Assembly: GCF_901000735.1 (NCBI RefSeq)
Contig: NC_081545.1
Span: 29,417,513-29,481,512 of the forward strand
Length of the DNA stretch: 64,000 bases
Reading direction: 5' to 3'
Origin: Corylus avellana
Lineage: Eukaryota > Streptophyta > Magnoliopsida > Fagales > Betulaceae
The position numbers were made by a program, and so were the translations under genes. Shown here in pieces: positions 11,054-22,869 of this stretch. The notes beneath the pieces are model-generated. The model made no database searches, was not told the DNA's origin, and worked only from the letters and a program-made list of their open reading frames with translations. Numbering within the stretch: the stretch's first letter is position 1; every line of letters starts with the position of its first letter.

Positions 11054-12681
11054 TCAAGAAGGAACGTCATTGACAATGCCATTTAGCTTCCTTTCCAACA
11101 CTTCTGAACATATCTGCCTCATCATGTGGTAGAAAGACATCATATCAGACAACTGTTCTACCGACATTTTCACCATCACACTCCTTGCCATCTTTTCTTT
11201 CTCCCCATTCAACTTCAATCTCTCTATGTAGGAGCCTGCATTCCTCACTGTTGCACCCATCTGCTTCAACCTATTCTCTTGTTGCAAACTCATTGCTGTG
11301 TTTGACTGCAACTCGGATCGAAACAAATTAAAAGCAATTAAACCCCCAAAAAGAAGTTTGAAAAAAAAAAAAGAACAGAAAATATCAAACACTTCGATCT
11401 TTTTCACTGTAAATTAATACCTCAAGAAATTCTGCTCCAGCTTCGAGTTCAGATTCTTTCCAGGGAGCCATCTCACGGCCAGTTGTGTATATATTCCTTG
11501 CAATTGAGAAACTACGAACGATACTTTTCCTTTTCTTCTCCAACATTTCTTGATCGAGCTTTTGGTGCTTTGGCACTGATGTTGTGATGTTAACCTTTTT
11601 CTGGTAAGCAATAACCGCCTTCACAAATTCCTGCACAATTTCCATGGTTATTCCAACAACAAAAAGAAAAAAAAGAAGAGAAAGAACAATCTAAAGATTG
11701 TTCATATATATATATATATATATATATATCAAATCACAATGAAACCTGGTAAGCAGATGGACATCCTGGATAATCAAATTGTTCAGAATCCGACCACCTC
11801 ATTCTCTCAGGATGAAACTGGAGTCCCATAATAAATTTACCCTCTTCAGGATTATAAGCATCCGGGTCATAAAACCCTTCAATTAGACCATCAGGCGCAA
11901 ATGCCATTGGTACAAAGCGCTGGGCCAATCTCTTAATCCCTTGGTGATGATAACTATTAACTGAAATCTCCATTTTCCCTTCCTCCAAAGAATCCTTGAA
12001 CCATTGGTTCAAGGGGGTGTTCTCCACCACCTTAACCACATGCCTATGCCCATCATAATTATCATAATCAATGTGCTTCACTCTCTGCCCTTCTGGGCAA
12101 TTCTTTGATACTTCTTTCTCTATGTCTTGGAAAAGGGTACCCCCACATGCAACATTTAGTACCTGGGAACCCCTGCAGATTCCCAAGTAGGGGATGTTCC
12201 TTTCCAGGCAAAGCTTTGCAAGCCTCAACTCGATCGTATCCTTTTCTTTATCAATAGCAGTATCGCTGGAATGAAGCCTCTTGATTTCTTCCAGCTCTTC
12301 TGGGGGAAGAGCAGAGGATTCCTCCTCATATAGAGACGGATCAATGTCCTCTCCTTCACAGAGAAGAACGCCATGGATGGGCTCAAAGCTATCTAATAAC
12401 ATATGAACCCCATTAACACGGGGAACAATCACCGGTACTGCACCATAGCCTACTATAAGATCAAGATGGTATTCACCTGAGATTTACATGCATACACACA
12501 ACTTTTAGTAATTACCCAATTAAACAATAAGAAGAAGAAAGAATTAATATGGCTGTGAAAGTTCAATTATTGGAAGAGATCTAACGAACGTACCCACAAA
12601 ATCTACGAACTTGTTCTTGCGAAGGCTGCGTCTAGAGACGATGAGAACGCGAGGGAGAATCACAGAGAGCTCGGAGGCCAT
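11054..12681 (-). CDS. GAT1_2.1: GAT1_2.1-like class I glutamine amidotransferase (complete)
   Basis: Four exons: 12681-12594, 12476-11746, 11630-11421 and 11305-11054, giving 426 codons plus stop. All introns are GT-AG and the phases join cleanly. The protein starts [20 protein letters not shown], which matches my memory of the family N-terminus, and then has [15 protein letters not shown]. The catalytic nucleophile is Cys130 in LGICRGSQ; the His251 and Glu253 pair is in QFHPE. The C-terminal exons encode a plant-specific helical, charged extension ([13 protein letters not shown].., then [20 protein letters not shown]). The Arabidopsis homologue (At1g15040) is a putative class I glutamine amidotransferase linked to nitrogen and branching responses; its substrate is not settled. 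A TATA-like TATTTATA lies about 60 bp upstream of the ATG on the minus strand. Intron 2 has a (TA)n run at 11704-11729 that copy 1 lacks. Confidence 0.92.
11704..11729. repeat. (TA)n microsatellite in intron 2 of the amidotransferase gene
   Basis: About 13 TA units, 17 bp below the exon 2 donor. At the matching place, copy 1 (about 31-42) has only a short ATATAAATG, so the expansion happened after the duplication or was lost in copy 1. Confidence 0.9.
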
Positions 12682-12886
12682 TAAGGTGATGAGGAGATCT
12701 ATGTGGAAGGTTTTCACAAGTTAGAAGGCTCTGTTGGCATATAAATACAATCGAAGAAGAAAAAGACAAATAGGATTCGCTTATAATCTATTGCTCTTAT
12801 GTACAGACTACAGAGAGTCAGAGACAAAATGCACATTCCTGGCGCCGCATATGTTCCAAATTTGTACAGATCAAGTTTGGCAAGAC

Positions 12887-12891
<5 letters not shown>

Positions 12892-12938
<47 letters not shown>
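12892..12938. repeat. (TA)n microsatellite
   Basis: About 23 uninterrupted TA units, roughly 200 bp upstream of the amidotransferase start codon. Confidence 0.95.
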
Positions 12939-12941
<3 letters not shown>

Positions 12942-13859
12942 ATGAATACATTTCAGCAAAAATAATATAGGATGGTGGGATTTAATAATTTAACTACTTT
13001 GGGTTTAATGGATTATTACTAGCATAAGATTATTTTTGCTGTGAATTACCCCTTGAGTAATGTTAAGAACCATCTTTTTATTCTCTTAAAGTTAATGTGG
13101 TTTTTTATTTTATTTTTAAGAAGATAAAAAAAAAAAAAAAAAAAAAGATAGTCTCTAGCATTACTCTTATCCTTTTATAATTTTATTCAAAGGTGTAAAT
13201 GTTTCAAAAATTTTGATATCTATCATTCATATGGCTTCATAATTTTCAAATCTATATTTATGTTTTAAACTCAAAATTAAAGATTAAATTTTGTAAAAAA
13301 AATTATGATATAAATATGTGAAATTGTATTATAATCGAAACACTCAAACTCGAGTGAGTGGCTCGGCAGCCACCATTTTGTTTTGTTTTGTTTTTTTTTT
13401 AAAACGAAAAACAACTTGAAAAATATAAACAACGATCTGTTAATTTGTAAACCTTAAATAAGGATTTGAAAATAGGCAAAATCTGAATGATTTCTACAAT
13501 AATTGTTCCCAAAAGTGTGTGATCAGAAGATAGGGTAGACATGACAGTTGGCAAAATGTGTATCTAGGGAAGGTACACATAAGACGGGGTCAAAGCTGAG
13601 GTGGAGTAGATTAGCACATGATGTGGAGGAAGTAGCGGCATTAATTAAATAAATAAATGTTTGGTGTAGCACTTATCCAGTTGCCACGGTCTTCTAGTCA
13701 GATCGACAAGGCTTTAGAAATAGAATTAGGGGGAGTTAATTTGGATAATATTCCTATAATATTCCAATACAAATCACTATCAAAGTTGCTTATATGTCTA
13801 TTACGTCACCATGGATGTTCAACCCTTGCAGTGATATATGTACACTTAAACACAGATCA

Positions 13860-13860
<1 letters not shown>

Positions 13861-13894
<34 letters not shown>
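13861..13894. repeat. (TA)n microsatellite
   Basis: About 17 TA units in intergenic DNA. Confidence 0.95.
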
Positions 13895-13896
<2 letters not shown>

Positions 13897-14094
13897 AAAT
13901 GATTGGTGTTAATCATTTGTTCATATATATATTTTTTATATTTTTATATAAATCTAATAAATTAATTAATATATTTGTGGGGTTCATCATTGATTTATGT
14001 AGGATCCATATAAATTCACAAATCATAAAATAAAAAAAATATGAACAAAATATTGGCACTCATCATTTCTCTATATATAACCCCTTCAATGATT

Positions 14095-14300
14095 GAGCAC
14101 ATGCATAAATTAAAAAGAAAAAGAAAAAACCCATAGACCTGCCAATCATTATTTTTTTTTAATCCGACCTTCCAATAATTTGAAAGAGAGTGTTTTTCCC
14201 ACTTAAAAAAAGGAATGATCGAGCACACGCATAAATGAAAAATAAATAAAACCCGAAAGACCTGCCAATAATTTGAAAGAGAGTGTTTTTTTCCCATCTA
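14095..14300. repeat. Imperfect direct duplication of about 120 bp period
   Basis: Two related stretches share GCATAAAT, the CCTGCCAAT block, and AATTTGAAAGAGAGTG followed by a T-run and CCCA. They look like an old tandem duplication. No coding potential. Confidence 0.6.
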
Positions 14301-15239
14301 ATTTCTATGACAATTATAGGCAAGTGGGCTCAAATTTATATGAAAGAGAGAGACTTGTGACGTTACATTAATTTACCTCGTATTTTAATTAAATATTTTA
14401 CGTAGGATAAAAATTTTCTCCAGACCAGTTTTATATTTTAATAAGTGTCATGTCATCTCTCACTTTTTTTTTTTTTTTTAATATTCTTAAGAGTTATTTA
14501 TTGACATTCAACTAACCTAGGAACTTGAATAAAAAATAAAAATTAAAAATTAAAAATTAAAAAAAAAAAAAAACTAACCTAGGAATCCAAACATTAATTT
14601 TTTATAAATTCAAAGATGTTAAATGATACTTGTCACTTATTAGAGTAGGTTAAATGAAAATTTCTTGAAATTAGTTTGGAGGAAATTTGTGTCCTTTTAC
14701 GTATGGGTGCTTCTAACACATAAAATATTTAATTGAAATATGAAGTGAATGATAGAGATAGTGTTCGAATGATACCATGGTAAATAACCATTTTTCCCTA
14801 AAAACTTAAGCTTATAAGAAATGATTAATTTAGTCATTTAATTAATATAATAATACTCCCGCTCATATGTGGAACCAAACTCCTTAATAAGTGAGTGGTC
14901 AATTAACAGAGACAAAGTTAAACTCAAAACTTTTGTTCTTATGCCATAATGAACAAACATTTATCCCATAAGTTTAAACTTTTAAAATAAATAATAATTT
15001 AATATACGACTCACACATGTTGATGAATTATCTACCGAAACTTTGGCTTATACATTTTTTGGAACCCTATTTAAACGGGCCAGGGCCATTCAAATGAACT
15101 TTGGTGCCTTCTTATTTTGATTTTTCTGCAATTGCGAGAATACAATTTATTTGCGCCACGCAATCAACATCAATAAGAATTTGAAATCTTTGATTCAAAT
15201 TTATAATGATCCATGTAAGAATGTCTTACAATGAGAAAG

Positions 15240-15960
15240 AAGCGATTTAGGTTGTAATTGAGTTGAGCTTTGGGATTCTGAGATTGGCTGTTTATTCGAA
15301 CTCTTAATCGACCTAAGCACGAGCTCGAGGAGGCTATAAGAAATGCTTGTCCAAACTTTGCTAGCTAGAGGCTTAGCCAAGCTCAAGTTTTTCATTTTGA
15401 ATCAAGCCAAATACTCAATAGGCTTGGCTTGACTTAACTCGATATGAGTGTTAAGCCGAGCCAATCTTTTGCATCATCAATTAATTATTTCCCTTTCTTT
15501 ATTTAAAAAAAAAAAAAAAAATCTAATTGATTGGGACGTGCATTGCATGCTACACGTGTAGAAATATATAAGAAAAGGGCACATCACAGTGGTTGTGCAT
15601 AAAAATTGCATAGATACATTTTTTTTTTTTTTTTTGGTAGAAATTGTATTTTGTTTGTCTATTCTGAGTCGAGCCGAACTACTCGATAATGGTTTGAATG
15701 GACTTTTTGACCCAACTCAAGCTTGAGTTTGACTTGGCTTAGCACACGACCCCAAGTCAAGTCGAACCTATTGAGTACCTGGCTTGACCCGAAATGCGTT
15801 TTTAACAAGCTCAAGCTTTGCTAAGCTTCCAGCAAACCGATTTCGGACAAGTTTTTCTTAACTTGGCCCTATTAGGAGTTCAAATAAACGAGTTGGTCTC
15901 GAAATTTCAAAGATCAGCTTGATTACAGCCTAGAGAACAATATTTAATCTAGGCTCTAAA
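15240..15960. repeat. Degenerate dispersed repeat rich in AGCTCAAG / GAGCCGAGC words
   Basis: Two stretches (about 15240-15480 and 15655-15960) are rich in short variants of CTCGA, GAGCTTG, GCTTGACTTGGC and AAGCCGAGCC, separated by A- and T-runs. Such text is common in old plant repeats. I cannot name the family. I saw no gene in 12982-17072. Confidence 0.45.
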
Positions 15961-17072
15961 CTTAGAGCTTCTTTTTCCCTTTTCCAAACTTAGTATAGAA
16001 TAGATTTAAAAAACAAATCCCGCTAACTAAAATGATAGACAACGTTTTCACCCAAAAAAAAAAAAAAAAAAAAACAATGTACATCGACCCTGCATAAAAT
16101 TACCAAGGGTGAGAATAATTTAGTTTCATGATCTGGTTTGGCACAATTACAAATGTAGTTGTGACTCTAATTTGTAACATGCTTCAAATTGCAATCTTAA
16201 AAGGTAAACCTTGGACATCACATGGGCTCTTTTGGTTCAAGTATGGTCATGGCTTACCCAAGTTATTGGGCTTCCAAGTTTTGATTCTGCATCGACAACA
16301 CTTTAGTCCACGTCCACAGCCAATCTAACTCCCAAACCCTAAGAAGTCTTGAACACCTATATATAGGATGAAACCCCAATGAAGATTGATTTTTCTTTTT
16401 AATCATATCCTCGAGTTTTTAATAGAACATCAACTTTGGTAATATGTTTTCTTGAAGATGATGGGAATAATATTAGAGAATAAATTCTCAAAAGAAAAGA
16501 AAAATTAAGTGATGAAAATTTTGAGAAGCACAACCTTGATCCGCTGTGAATTGAACTCAATATCCCACTCAAGCTAGTTTTGAATGTTACCAGTGAGCTC
16601 ATTGGCAATTTGGCATTGTTGGTAGACATGATATAATATATGATTTTTTGCATGTTTGTCCAGGTACTTGCAATTGAATTTTTAAGATCGGTTACTTTGT
16701 AGAAATGAAAAACATCGGAGACTAATTGTAATTATTATACCTGAGTGTGATTATAGTAGCACTTGTTAATTGAGAGCCGTATAAGAATTGTTTCAATAGT
16801 GAGAATTGCAGGCGTTCACTAAAATCTGAATGAGCCATAATATAACCCACTGCAACAAATAATAATAGAATTGAGAATTTTGATTTTAAGAGCTAGTACT
16901 GTAAGCTTGATTGATAGCAAAATTTGTATAGAAAAACAAACTAAATGGCTCAGAAACCATCGTCATGACAAAGAAAGTGATGGAACAGCATAATCGATCC
17001 TTCACTGGTTATTCATGATATCCGTAATACGTTTAGCTTTGGAGCAAATAGAAGGCTAATAAGTAATTGAAG

Positions 17073-17360
17073 CTAACAATTAGGGAAGTGAACACCGCAG
17101 GAGCTGGCGGTCTTTCTGGCGGTGGGAGAGTTGATGTACTGCCTGAGGTTCGGATCCTTGAGATACCCACAAAGGCATGGCCTCTGCTCCCTCACCTTGC
17201 GGCAGCACAAGCTTGAGGGAGGACTTGACGCCGATATAGCGGGTATGCACGCGTTCATCTCTATGGGGCTGCAGATCGCCGCCTTTGCCGTGCGAGCTTC
17301 GCTCGAAAGCACCATCATCACCGCCACCGCCACCACAACACAAAGGCCAGCCATCTTCAT
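17073..17360 (-). CDS. Type-2 non-specific lipid-transfer protein, copy 1 (CLC type)
   Basis: A 95-residue secreted protein. I start at the ATG at 17360 (MKMAGLC), because the upstream in-frame ATG at 17450 would translate a CT microsatellite that looks like 5' UTR. A signal peptide (CVVVAVAVMMVLSSEARTAKA) precedes a mature part of about 68 residues with eight cysteines in the order C, C, CC, CLC, C, C (AIC, NAC, LCC, RPCLC, SSC, PNC). That spacing marks type-2 nsLTPs, whose four disulfides enclose a lipid-binding cavity; they act in the apoplast or cell wall. No intron is needed. It is the most diverged member of the array and the first from the left. Confidence 0.9.
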   Translation of the reverse strand: MKMAGLCVVVAVAVMMVLSSEARTAKAAICSPIEMNACIPAISASSPPSSLCCRKVREQRPCLCGYLKDPNLRQYINSPTARKTASSCGVHFPNC

Positions 17361-17375
17361 CTTCAAATTCTTCAA

Positions 17376-17399
17376 CCAGAGAGAGAGAGAGAGAGAGAT
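17376..17399. repeat. (GA)n microsatellite in the 5' UTR of nsLTP copy 1
   Basis: About ten GA units just upstream of the chosen start codon. On the coding strand this is a CT-rich leader, a common feature of plant 5' UTRs. Confidence 0.85.
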
Positions 17400-17898
17400 A
17401 GGGAGAGGCTCTTTGTTTGGTGCATTCCGCCTGGAATTCTTGACTTGCATAGATGGTGGGCTGAGGGGTCAGCGGGTCAAACGGGGCAAATGAAGTGGGA
17501 CCCCGCAAATTTGGTGTTTGTAAAAAGTCTCAACGCGCTGAAGGAATTATGCGCCAAAATAATCATAGGATTCATGAAAAAATTGGTTTTAATTAGTTAA
17601 ATTGGTCAAAAACAAATTCCTCTTGTGTGCGAAACTAGCGCGACAACAGAAAAGTAATGAATTCTTTGTCCAACAAGTCATTTAGGAAGCACGTCTCATT
17701 TCAGAGCGGAATTTGCTCAAAAAAAAAGATAAAAAAAAAAAAACCATCCCACTGAAACCCTTGCAAGCCAATATAGACAACCTTTGTACTCTGAAATCCA
17801 TTAATGAAACGAGCCCATAACACAAAAACCTACAAAACTTCAACACAGACCAACCCATCGCCATACTAAACAAGGAAATCAAAATTCATGGAACTAAA

Positions 17899-18357
17899 AT
17901 GGAGGAACTAAACTTCTTGGCTGTGTGCTCCAAAAAATTGCCGTCTATGGATGCTAATTTGGGTGAAGCTTATGCGGCTCTTTTGGCTACTTCTCTCGCT
18001 GTCTCAGTAGGTTGTTCCTCTTTAATTTTAGAGGGTGATTCCCTCCTGTCTATTGTAGCTATCAAAGATCCACACCTTTTCTCTGATTGGGTTTCGGCTC
18101 CTGTGACCTCAGATACTCTTGATCTTCTGCTCTCCATTCCTGTTTGGTCAGCTTTGAAGATTTCTCGTAGTGCAAATGTTTGTGCACATAATGTAGCTAG
18201 ATGGGCCGCTTCCCACCATGTGTTTGGAAGCATTCCCACTTCTTCTTCTTTTCTTTGTTCTGTTCGTTTTAGGAGTGGCAAGGTCCCTCCCTTGTAGCCC
18301 CTTTCCCTTTTCCTTTGTTTGATTATAAAAAAAAAAAATAAAAAATAAAAAAAAAAG
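17899..18357 (+). mobile_element. 5'-truncated LINE, RNase H-like 3' end with poly(A) tail
   Basis: An open frame of 132 codons (17899-18297) reads as the C-terminal RNase H-like domain found at the end of plant LINE ORF2: ANLGEAYAALLATSLAVS, then ILEGDSLLSIVAI, then RSANVCAHNVARWAAS. A stop follows, then a short 3' UTR and an A-rich tail (18328-18357). This is what target-primed reverse transcription with 5' truncation leaves. A domesticated RNase H gene is possible but has no support here. Confidence 0.75.
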
Positions 18358-18559
18358 TTGCTGCTAACCCCAACTTTCCCAGCTGCGCGCAGTATCTTTC
18401 ACAATGGGTCTTCTTCCACTAGCCACTTCACCTGGTTTTCACGTTCTTGATGCAAATAAGCCAGAGCAGAGGCGACCCCTGATAAAGCTTTTCGTCATGG
18501 ACGGAACAAGAAATTTTATGGGAAGTGATCAGCGAATTTTTATTTATTTATTTATTTTT

Positions 18560-21011
18560 TTTTTCAGTTCTTTAGAATTTTTTTATTAATTAAAAAATAT
18601 TTAGTTGTTTTTTATGAGCTAAAGACTACCGCCAAAAAAACGGTTAAATTACATATTGCAGTTAACTTAAACAATATAATGAGTAATTTCAATAAGAGTA
18701 TTTTAGTAATTTTACACTTTTTTGTTATGATTTAATAGAAAATTATAACGGCGAAAAGTGAAAAGAAATCAAAGTTCGATACACTAAAGTGAGAGACTTT
18801 GAACACTGTGGGGTGTTTACAAAAAGCATGTAACTTCGTGGGGTAAGTGAAATTACCCCATTAATAAATAAGTCTTTATTATCAACTTTCGTGCAAAATT
18901 TTGAAAAAATTCCTTAGTGTACTACATCATGTCCAACTATATAATGACACATGTCCAATTTAATTACTAAATTAGAAGAAAGAAAAAAAAAATGTAGGAA
19001 TTGCCATATACCACCAATTCAAATCACGTTGTGTATTAGACATGTTCAGTAAGCTTTTTTGAAGTGTTTTTCATTGAGTCAAAAATTGATGGTTTCCTCA
19101 TAGACTGGAAGGCAATCATTGACAGAAGGGTGAAGGAATGGAAGGGGAAAAGTTTGAAATCAGTTTTGGGAGAATCGTCTCAGGCACACCGGCGACCGGA
19201 GAAGTCGCGCACCTCTCTTGAGAACCAACCTCGTCCGAAAGCTTCAGATTTGCTGCTTCCAGTTCGACTTTAGCGAGGAAGACTTGAAGCTTTCGGTCTG
19301 AATGCTTTATTTTTTTGCCACTACTTGTAAATAATCATGATGCATTAGGATGGTAACAATGGATGAAAAGAAAATAAAACAAGATTTCGAGTGTTGGACT
19401 TTGTTTGGCTGCTGAGAAAGTTTGGAAAGAAGCACAATTGTTAATTATTTTTATTTATTATTTTTTGTATTTTTAAATATTTTTAATTTTTAAGACACGT
19501 GGACTTCCGTTAATAGGGAACTGACGAAAACTAACGGAGGTAGTGGTTCCGTCTTTTCCCATATGTGATGTATTAGATTTGTCATGTTTTAAAACTTAAG
19601 AAAAAAAATAAAAATATTAAAACTGAGATACCAAAAAAGTTTTTAACCTTTTAAAATAGAAGATTTTAAACAAAACTAAATAAAGAGACCAGTCCTACAT
19701 TGAAAAGAGAGAAAGCCAAGTTGGCATTTATAAGGCCGAACTTACTTTAAGCTATTAAAAAAGCTTGGGTGTATACACTATACACTACTACAATGCAAAG
19801 CACCCACACATGTGGGCGCAAGTGGCGCCTTGATGGCACACTTGGCTCTTGGGGCGATCTGATCTTGACCGTTGAACCACCCGGCTACATCTGTGGTGGC
19901 TCGCCGGCCACCCCAGCCCATGCGGGCACTTAATTTTGTTTGTTTTTTTTTAAAAAAAAAAAAAACTAATTCATTTTTTAACTTAAATTTGGTATAATCA
20001 AGTGTGATTCTATTTTTTTCATAGTTAAGCGCTTGGGATGATAGGCTTACGTGGCAACTTCTGATTGGTGGCAGAAAACCACATTTTTCTACCACAACAG
20101 TATAGACGATGCTCTCATTATTTTAACATATTATCAGGGTCTTTGTCTCTTGATAGAATAGAAATATCTGAGGGTATTTTGGCTTTAATTTCATTTTGTG
20201 CATAACGCAATTAAATACAGAAGTTTTCTGAGCTTCATTGTATCCTAGAGAAATATTTGTTGTTACCCTCTTGCATACCATTTCTGGTGGAGGCAAATAA
20301 TTTATTAAGAAAAGTGACGTCGTAACATACCTTAGGAGCAATTTTGTTTTTTATACTTTCCCTTTTTTTTTTTTTACATATTCTTATATTCTCATACTAT
20401 AGAGGCAAAGGCAAGCATATGTTGTAGGTAGTAAGTAGGTTGGGGGCATTTCTTGAGCTAAATCAAGATATGGCACCTACTTCTACTCTTAAACTCTTGT
20501 AGTATAGGAATAACAGGATTAGGGGTAGACCCAAGTTGTAGGTACGTACGTAGTAGGTTGCGAGAATTTTTTGAGCTAAATCAAGATATGACACCTAGCT
20601 ACCTAGCTCTATTCTAGGAGAATATGTAAATTTAATTATTTAATGAAAATTTTAATATTATTTTTTACATGTAAACTCAAAATCTCATTTTTAATAGGTA
20701 AGATCTAACACATAAAATATTTAATTTTAGTTAAATTGATAGAATCGGAATTCAAACTCAGAACCTTTGGCTTTAATACCATGTTAAATCGATATATGAT
20801 TAGTTTATAGAGAAAAAGAGAAAGACCCATGTCCAATAAGTAACATTCATTGTAGAAAATTATTCATTACACATATAGATGAAATATACAAAGGTATATA
20901 TTCATCATTCATTTTAGTAGTTCTAACTCCTGAACTACATATATATAGATACTTTATTTTATGTTATTACTGAGAATTATTGATTATTGATAATTTGAGT
21001 ACACTTTTCAG
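18560..21011. other. Intergenic DNA with old repeats, no recognised gene
   Basis: AT-rich sequence. The stretch 18640-19030 is related to 21430-21640 and 22360-22580 (shared words such as GACACATGTCCAATTTAATT and TGTAGGAATTGCCA), so it is a dispersed repeat. A short repeated block with AAATCAAGATATG.CACCTA occurs at 20400-20610. Open frames here have no family resemblance. Confidence 0.5.
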
Positions 21012-21305
21012 CTAACAATTACTTGGGATGGTAACGCCACAGCTGCTAGCAACCATTCTGGCAGCAGGAGAATTAACAAACTGCCCGTACTCTGGAGTAT
21101 TGATGTACTCACAGAAGCATGGTGTCTGTTCCTTCAACTTGGCGCAACAAGTGCTAGTTGGCGTTGAAGATAACAAGATGGCCGGTAGGCATGAGCTCAA
21201 CTCCGTCGGATTGCATGTCACTGCCTTTGCCGTCCGCGGTGCTTCGCATAGAAGCACAGCCACCACCACCACCGCAAAAAGCGCAGCACAAGATGCCTTC
21301 TTCAT
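21012..21305 (-). CDS. Type-2 non-specific lipid-transfer protein, copy 2 (CFC type)
   Basis: 97 residues from the ATG at 21305 (MKKASCAALF). A signal peptide (AVVVVAVLLCEAPRTAKA) is followed by a mature domain with all eight cysteines: VTC, SSC, TCC, TPCFC, SSC, SNC. Phe stands between Cys5 and Cys6, where copies 1, 5 and 6 have Leu; this residue is in the region that shapes the lipid cavity in type-2 nsLTPs. A TATA box (CTATATATA, minus strand) lies about 80 bp upstream, around 21382-21392. It is very close to copy 4 (26723-27016), and flanking homology extends about 350 bp past the stop codon. Confidence 0.92.
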   Translation of the reverse strand: MKKASCAALFAVVVVAVLLCEAPRTAKAVTCNPTELSSCLPAILLSSTPTSTCCAKLKEQTPCFCEYINTPEYGQFVNSPAARMVASSCGVTIPSNC

Positions 21306-21656
21306 TCTCAAATTTGTTGCCTATCTATGAAAGAGAGCAATATTGGGTGTATGTGACCAAGGCTTCCCACACACATAATATATATAGAGGAGCGTACAGT
21401 GAGGGTCCACCGATTAATTAAGGGGAAAAAAAAAAATGCAAAATCCGTGATTATAGTTACACTTATTTACAATAAGCTTTACGTGGTATAAAAATGTTTC
21501 AAAAACTCCTTCTGGTATACAAAAATAACAAATAAGACCTTACTATCAACTTCGGTAAAAAATTTTATCGGGTTCTGTTAGTTTGCCACATCAGATCCAA
21601 TTATATAACGACACTTGTCCAATTTAATTACCGACTTCGAAAAAAAAAAAAAAAGA

Positions 21657-22358
21657 GGGAAAAGTCCACATAATCCTCTCAAACTACCACTCAATTGACA
21701 ATGTCTCCCCCAAACTTTCAATTGTGACAATGTCCCCCCCTCAAACTATCAAAAATTGTCAATGTTCCCCCTCAATGACGAAATTACCCTTAGTAAAATT
21801 TTTAAAAAAAAAAACTAAAACTTCTAGAAAAAACCTAAAACTAACCAAATTTTTTTTTTTTAAATCAATTTTATAAGAAAAAAATTAAAAACAATTTCGA
21901 TTCTTTTTTTAAAAAAATAAAAATTGAAAATTTTCGTTTTTTTTTTTTATAATTTTATTTAAATAAAAATTTACGTTTAAAAAAAATAAAATTTTCGTTT
22001 AATAATAAAATGAATTTTTTTTGTTTTTTAAAACTAAATAAAAAAAATAGTTTTTTTTTTTAAATAAAAATTTCCATTTTAAAAAAAATAAAAATAAAAA
22101 TTTTTGTTTAAAAATTTTTTTGTTTTTTTTTTAAATATTATTTTTAAATTAAAAATTTTTCCTTTTTTTTTTTTTTGAATTTATAGGGGTATTTTTGTCT
22201 TATTGAGAAATTTATAGGGGTATTTTTGTCTTATTGCTAATCTTGGGGTGGACATTGACAATGTTCTGGTAGTTTGGATGGGACATTGTCACAATTAAAA
22301 GTTTGGGGAAGACATTATCAATTGGGTGGTAGTTTAAGGGGGGTATGTGGACTTTACC
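21657..22358. mobile_element. Foldback MITE with long terminal inverted repeats
   Basis: About 75 bp at the left end (GTCCACATAATCC.., AAACTACCACTCAATTGACA.., GTGACAATGTCCC) recurs inverted at the right end, with an AT- and homopolymer-rich middle. Related DNA at about 18985 has an uninterrupted A-run at the same place, so it serves as the empty site: the element inserted into a poly(A) stretch. Terminal inverted repeats this long without coding sequence are typical of MULE-like or foldback MITEs. Confidence 0.8.
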
Positions 22359-22869
22359 AAAAAAAAAACCATGTAGGAATTGCCACATATACCACCAATT
22401 CACATAATATGTGGTTATATATATAAGTGGACATGTGGCAATTCCTACGGGTTTTTCTAAAGCCAATAATTAAGTTGGACACATGTCGTTTTAATAGATT
22501 TAACATGGCACACTAACGAAACTCGTTAAGATTTTGGACGAAAGTTGATAATAGATTGGTTTGTTATTTTTGCTTAATTACCACACCAGCTAGCTAGAGC
22601 TCTCAAGGACTTATGCCACAATGAACGATTTTACATTTTTTTTTTCCATGAATTAATCCTAATAACTGGTTAGCTCTATTGAATTCCAGCTAATAAATCC
22701 GGACCTTTGCATTCATTAAAGACTATTAGGGAAAGTTGAAAATTACACAACCTAGACCATTAGCTGCTGGAATTTCTCAATTATTATTAATTAAGAACTG
22801 CTTGCAGAACTGTCTTCCTCTTCCATATTCGTTTAACGAAGTCGATCTTCCATAGAAGAACTGCTTGAG

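Noticed and set aside
12734..12970. Open frames through TA microsatellites giving Tyr-Ile repeats (also at 13657, 33756, 39598 and 56662)
   Set aside because: The frames stay open only because TA repeats encode YI; no gene evidence.
17361..17450. Longer N-terminus for nsLTP copy 1
   Set aside because: It would translate a GA/CT microsatellite and put the signal peptide 30 residues inside the protein.
17899..18297. Independent host RNase H gene
   Set aside because: It matches the LINE ORF2 C-terminus and is followed directly by a poly(A)-type tail, so a truncated LINE is more likely.
19064..19273. 69-codon plus-strand frame
   Set aside because: No recognisable domain, and it is surrounded by repeats; chance is the simplest explanation.
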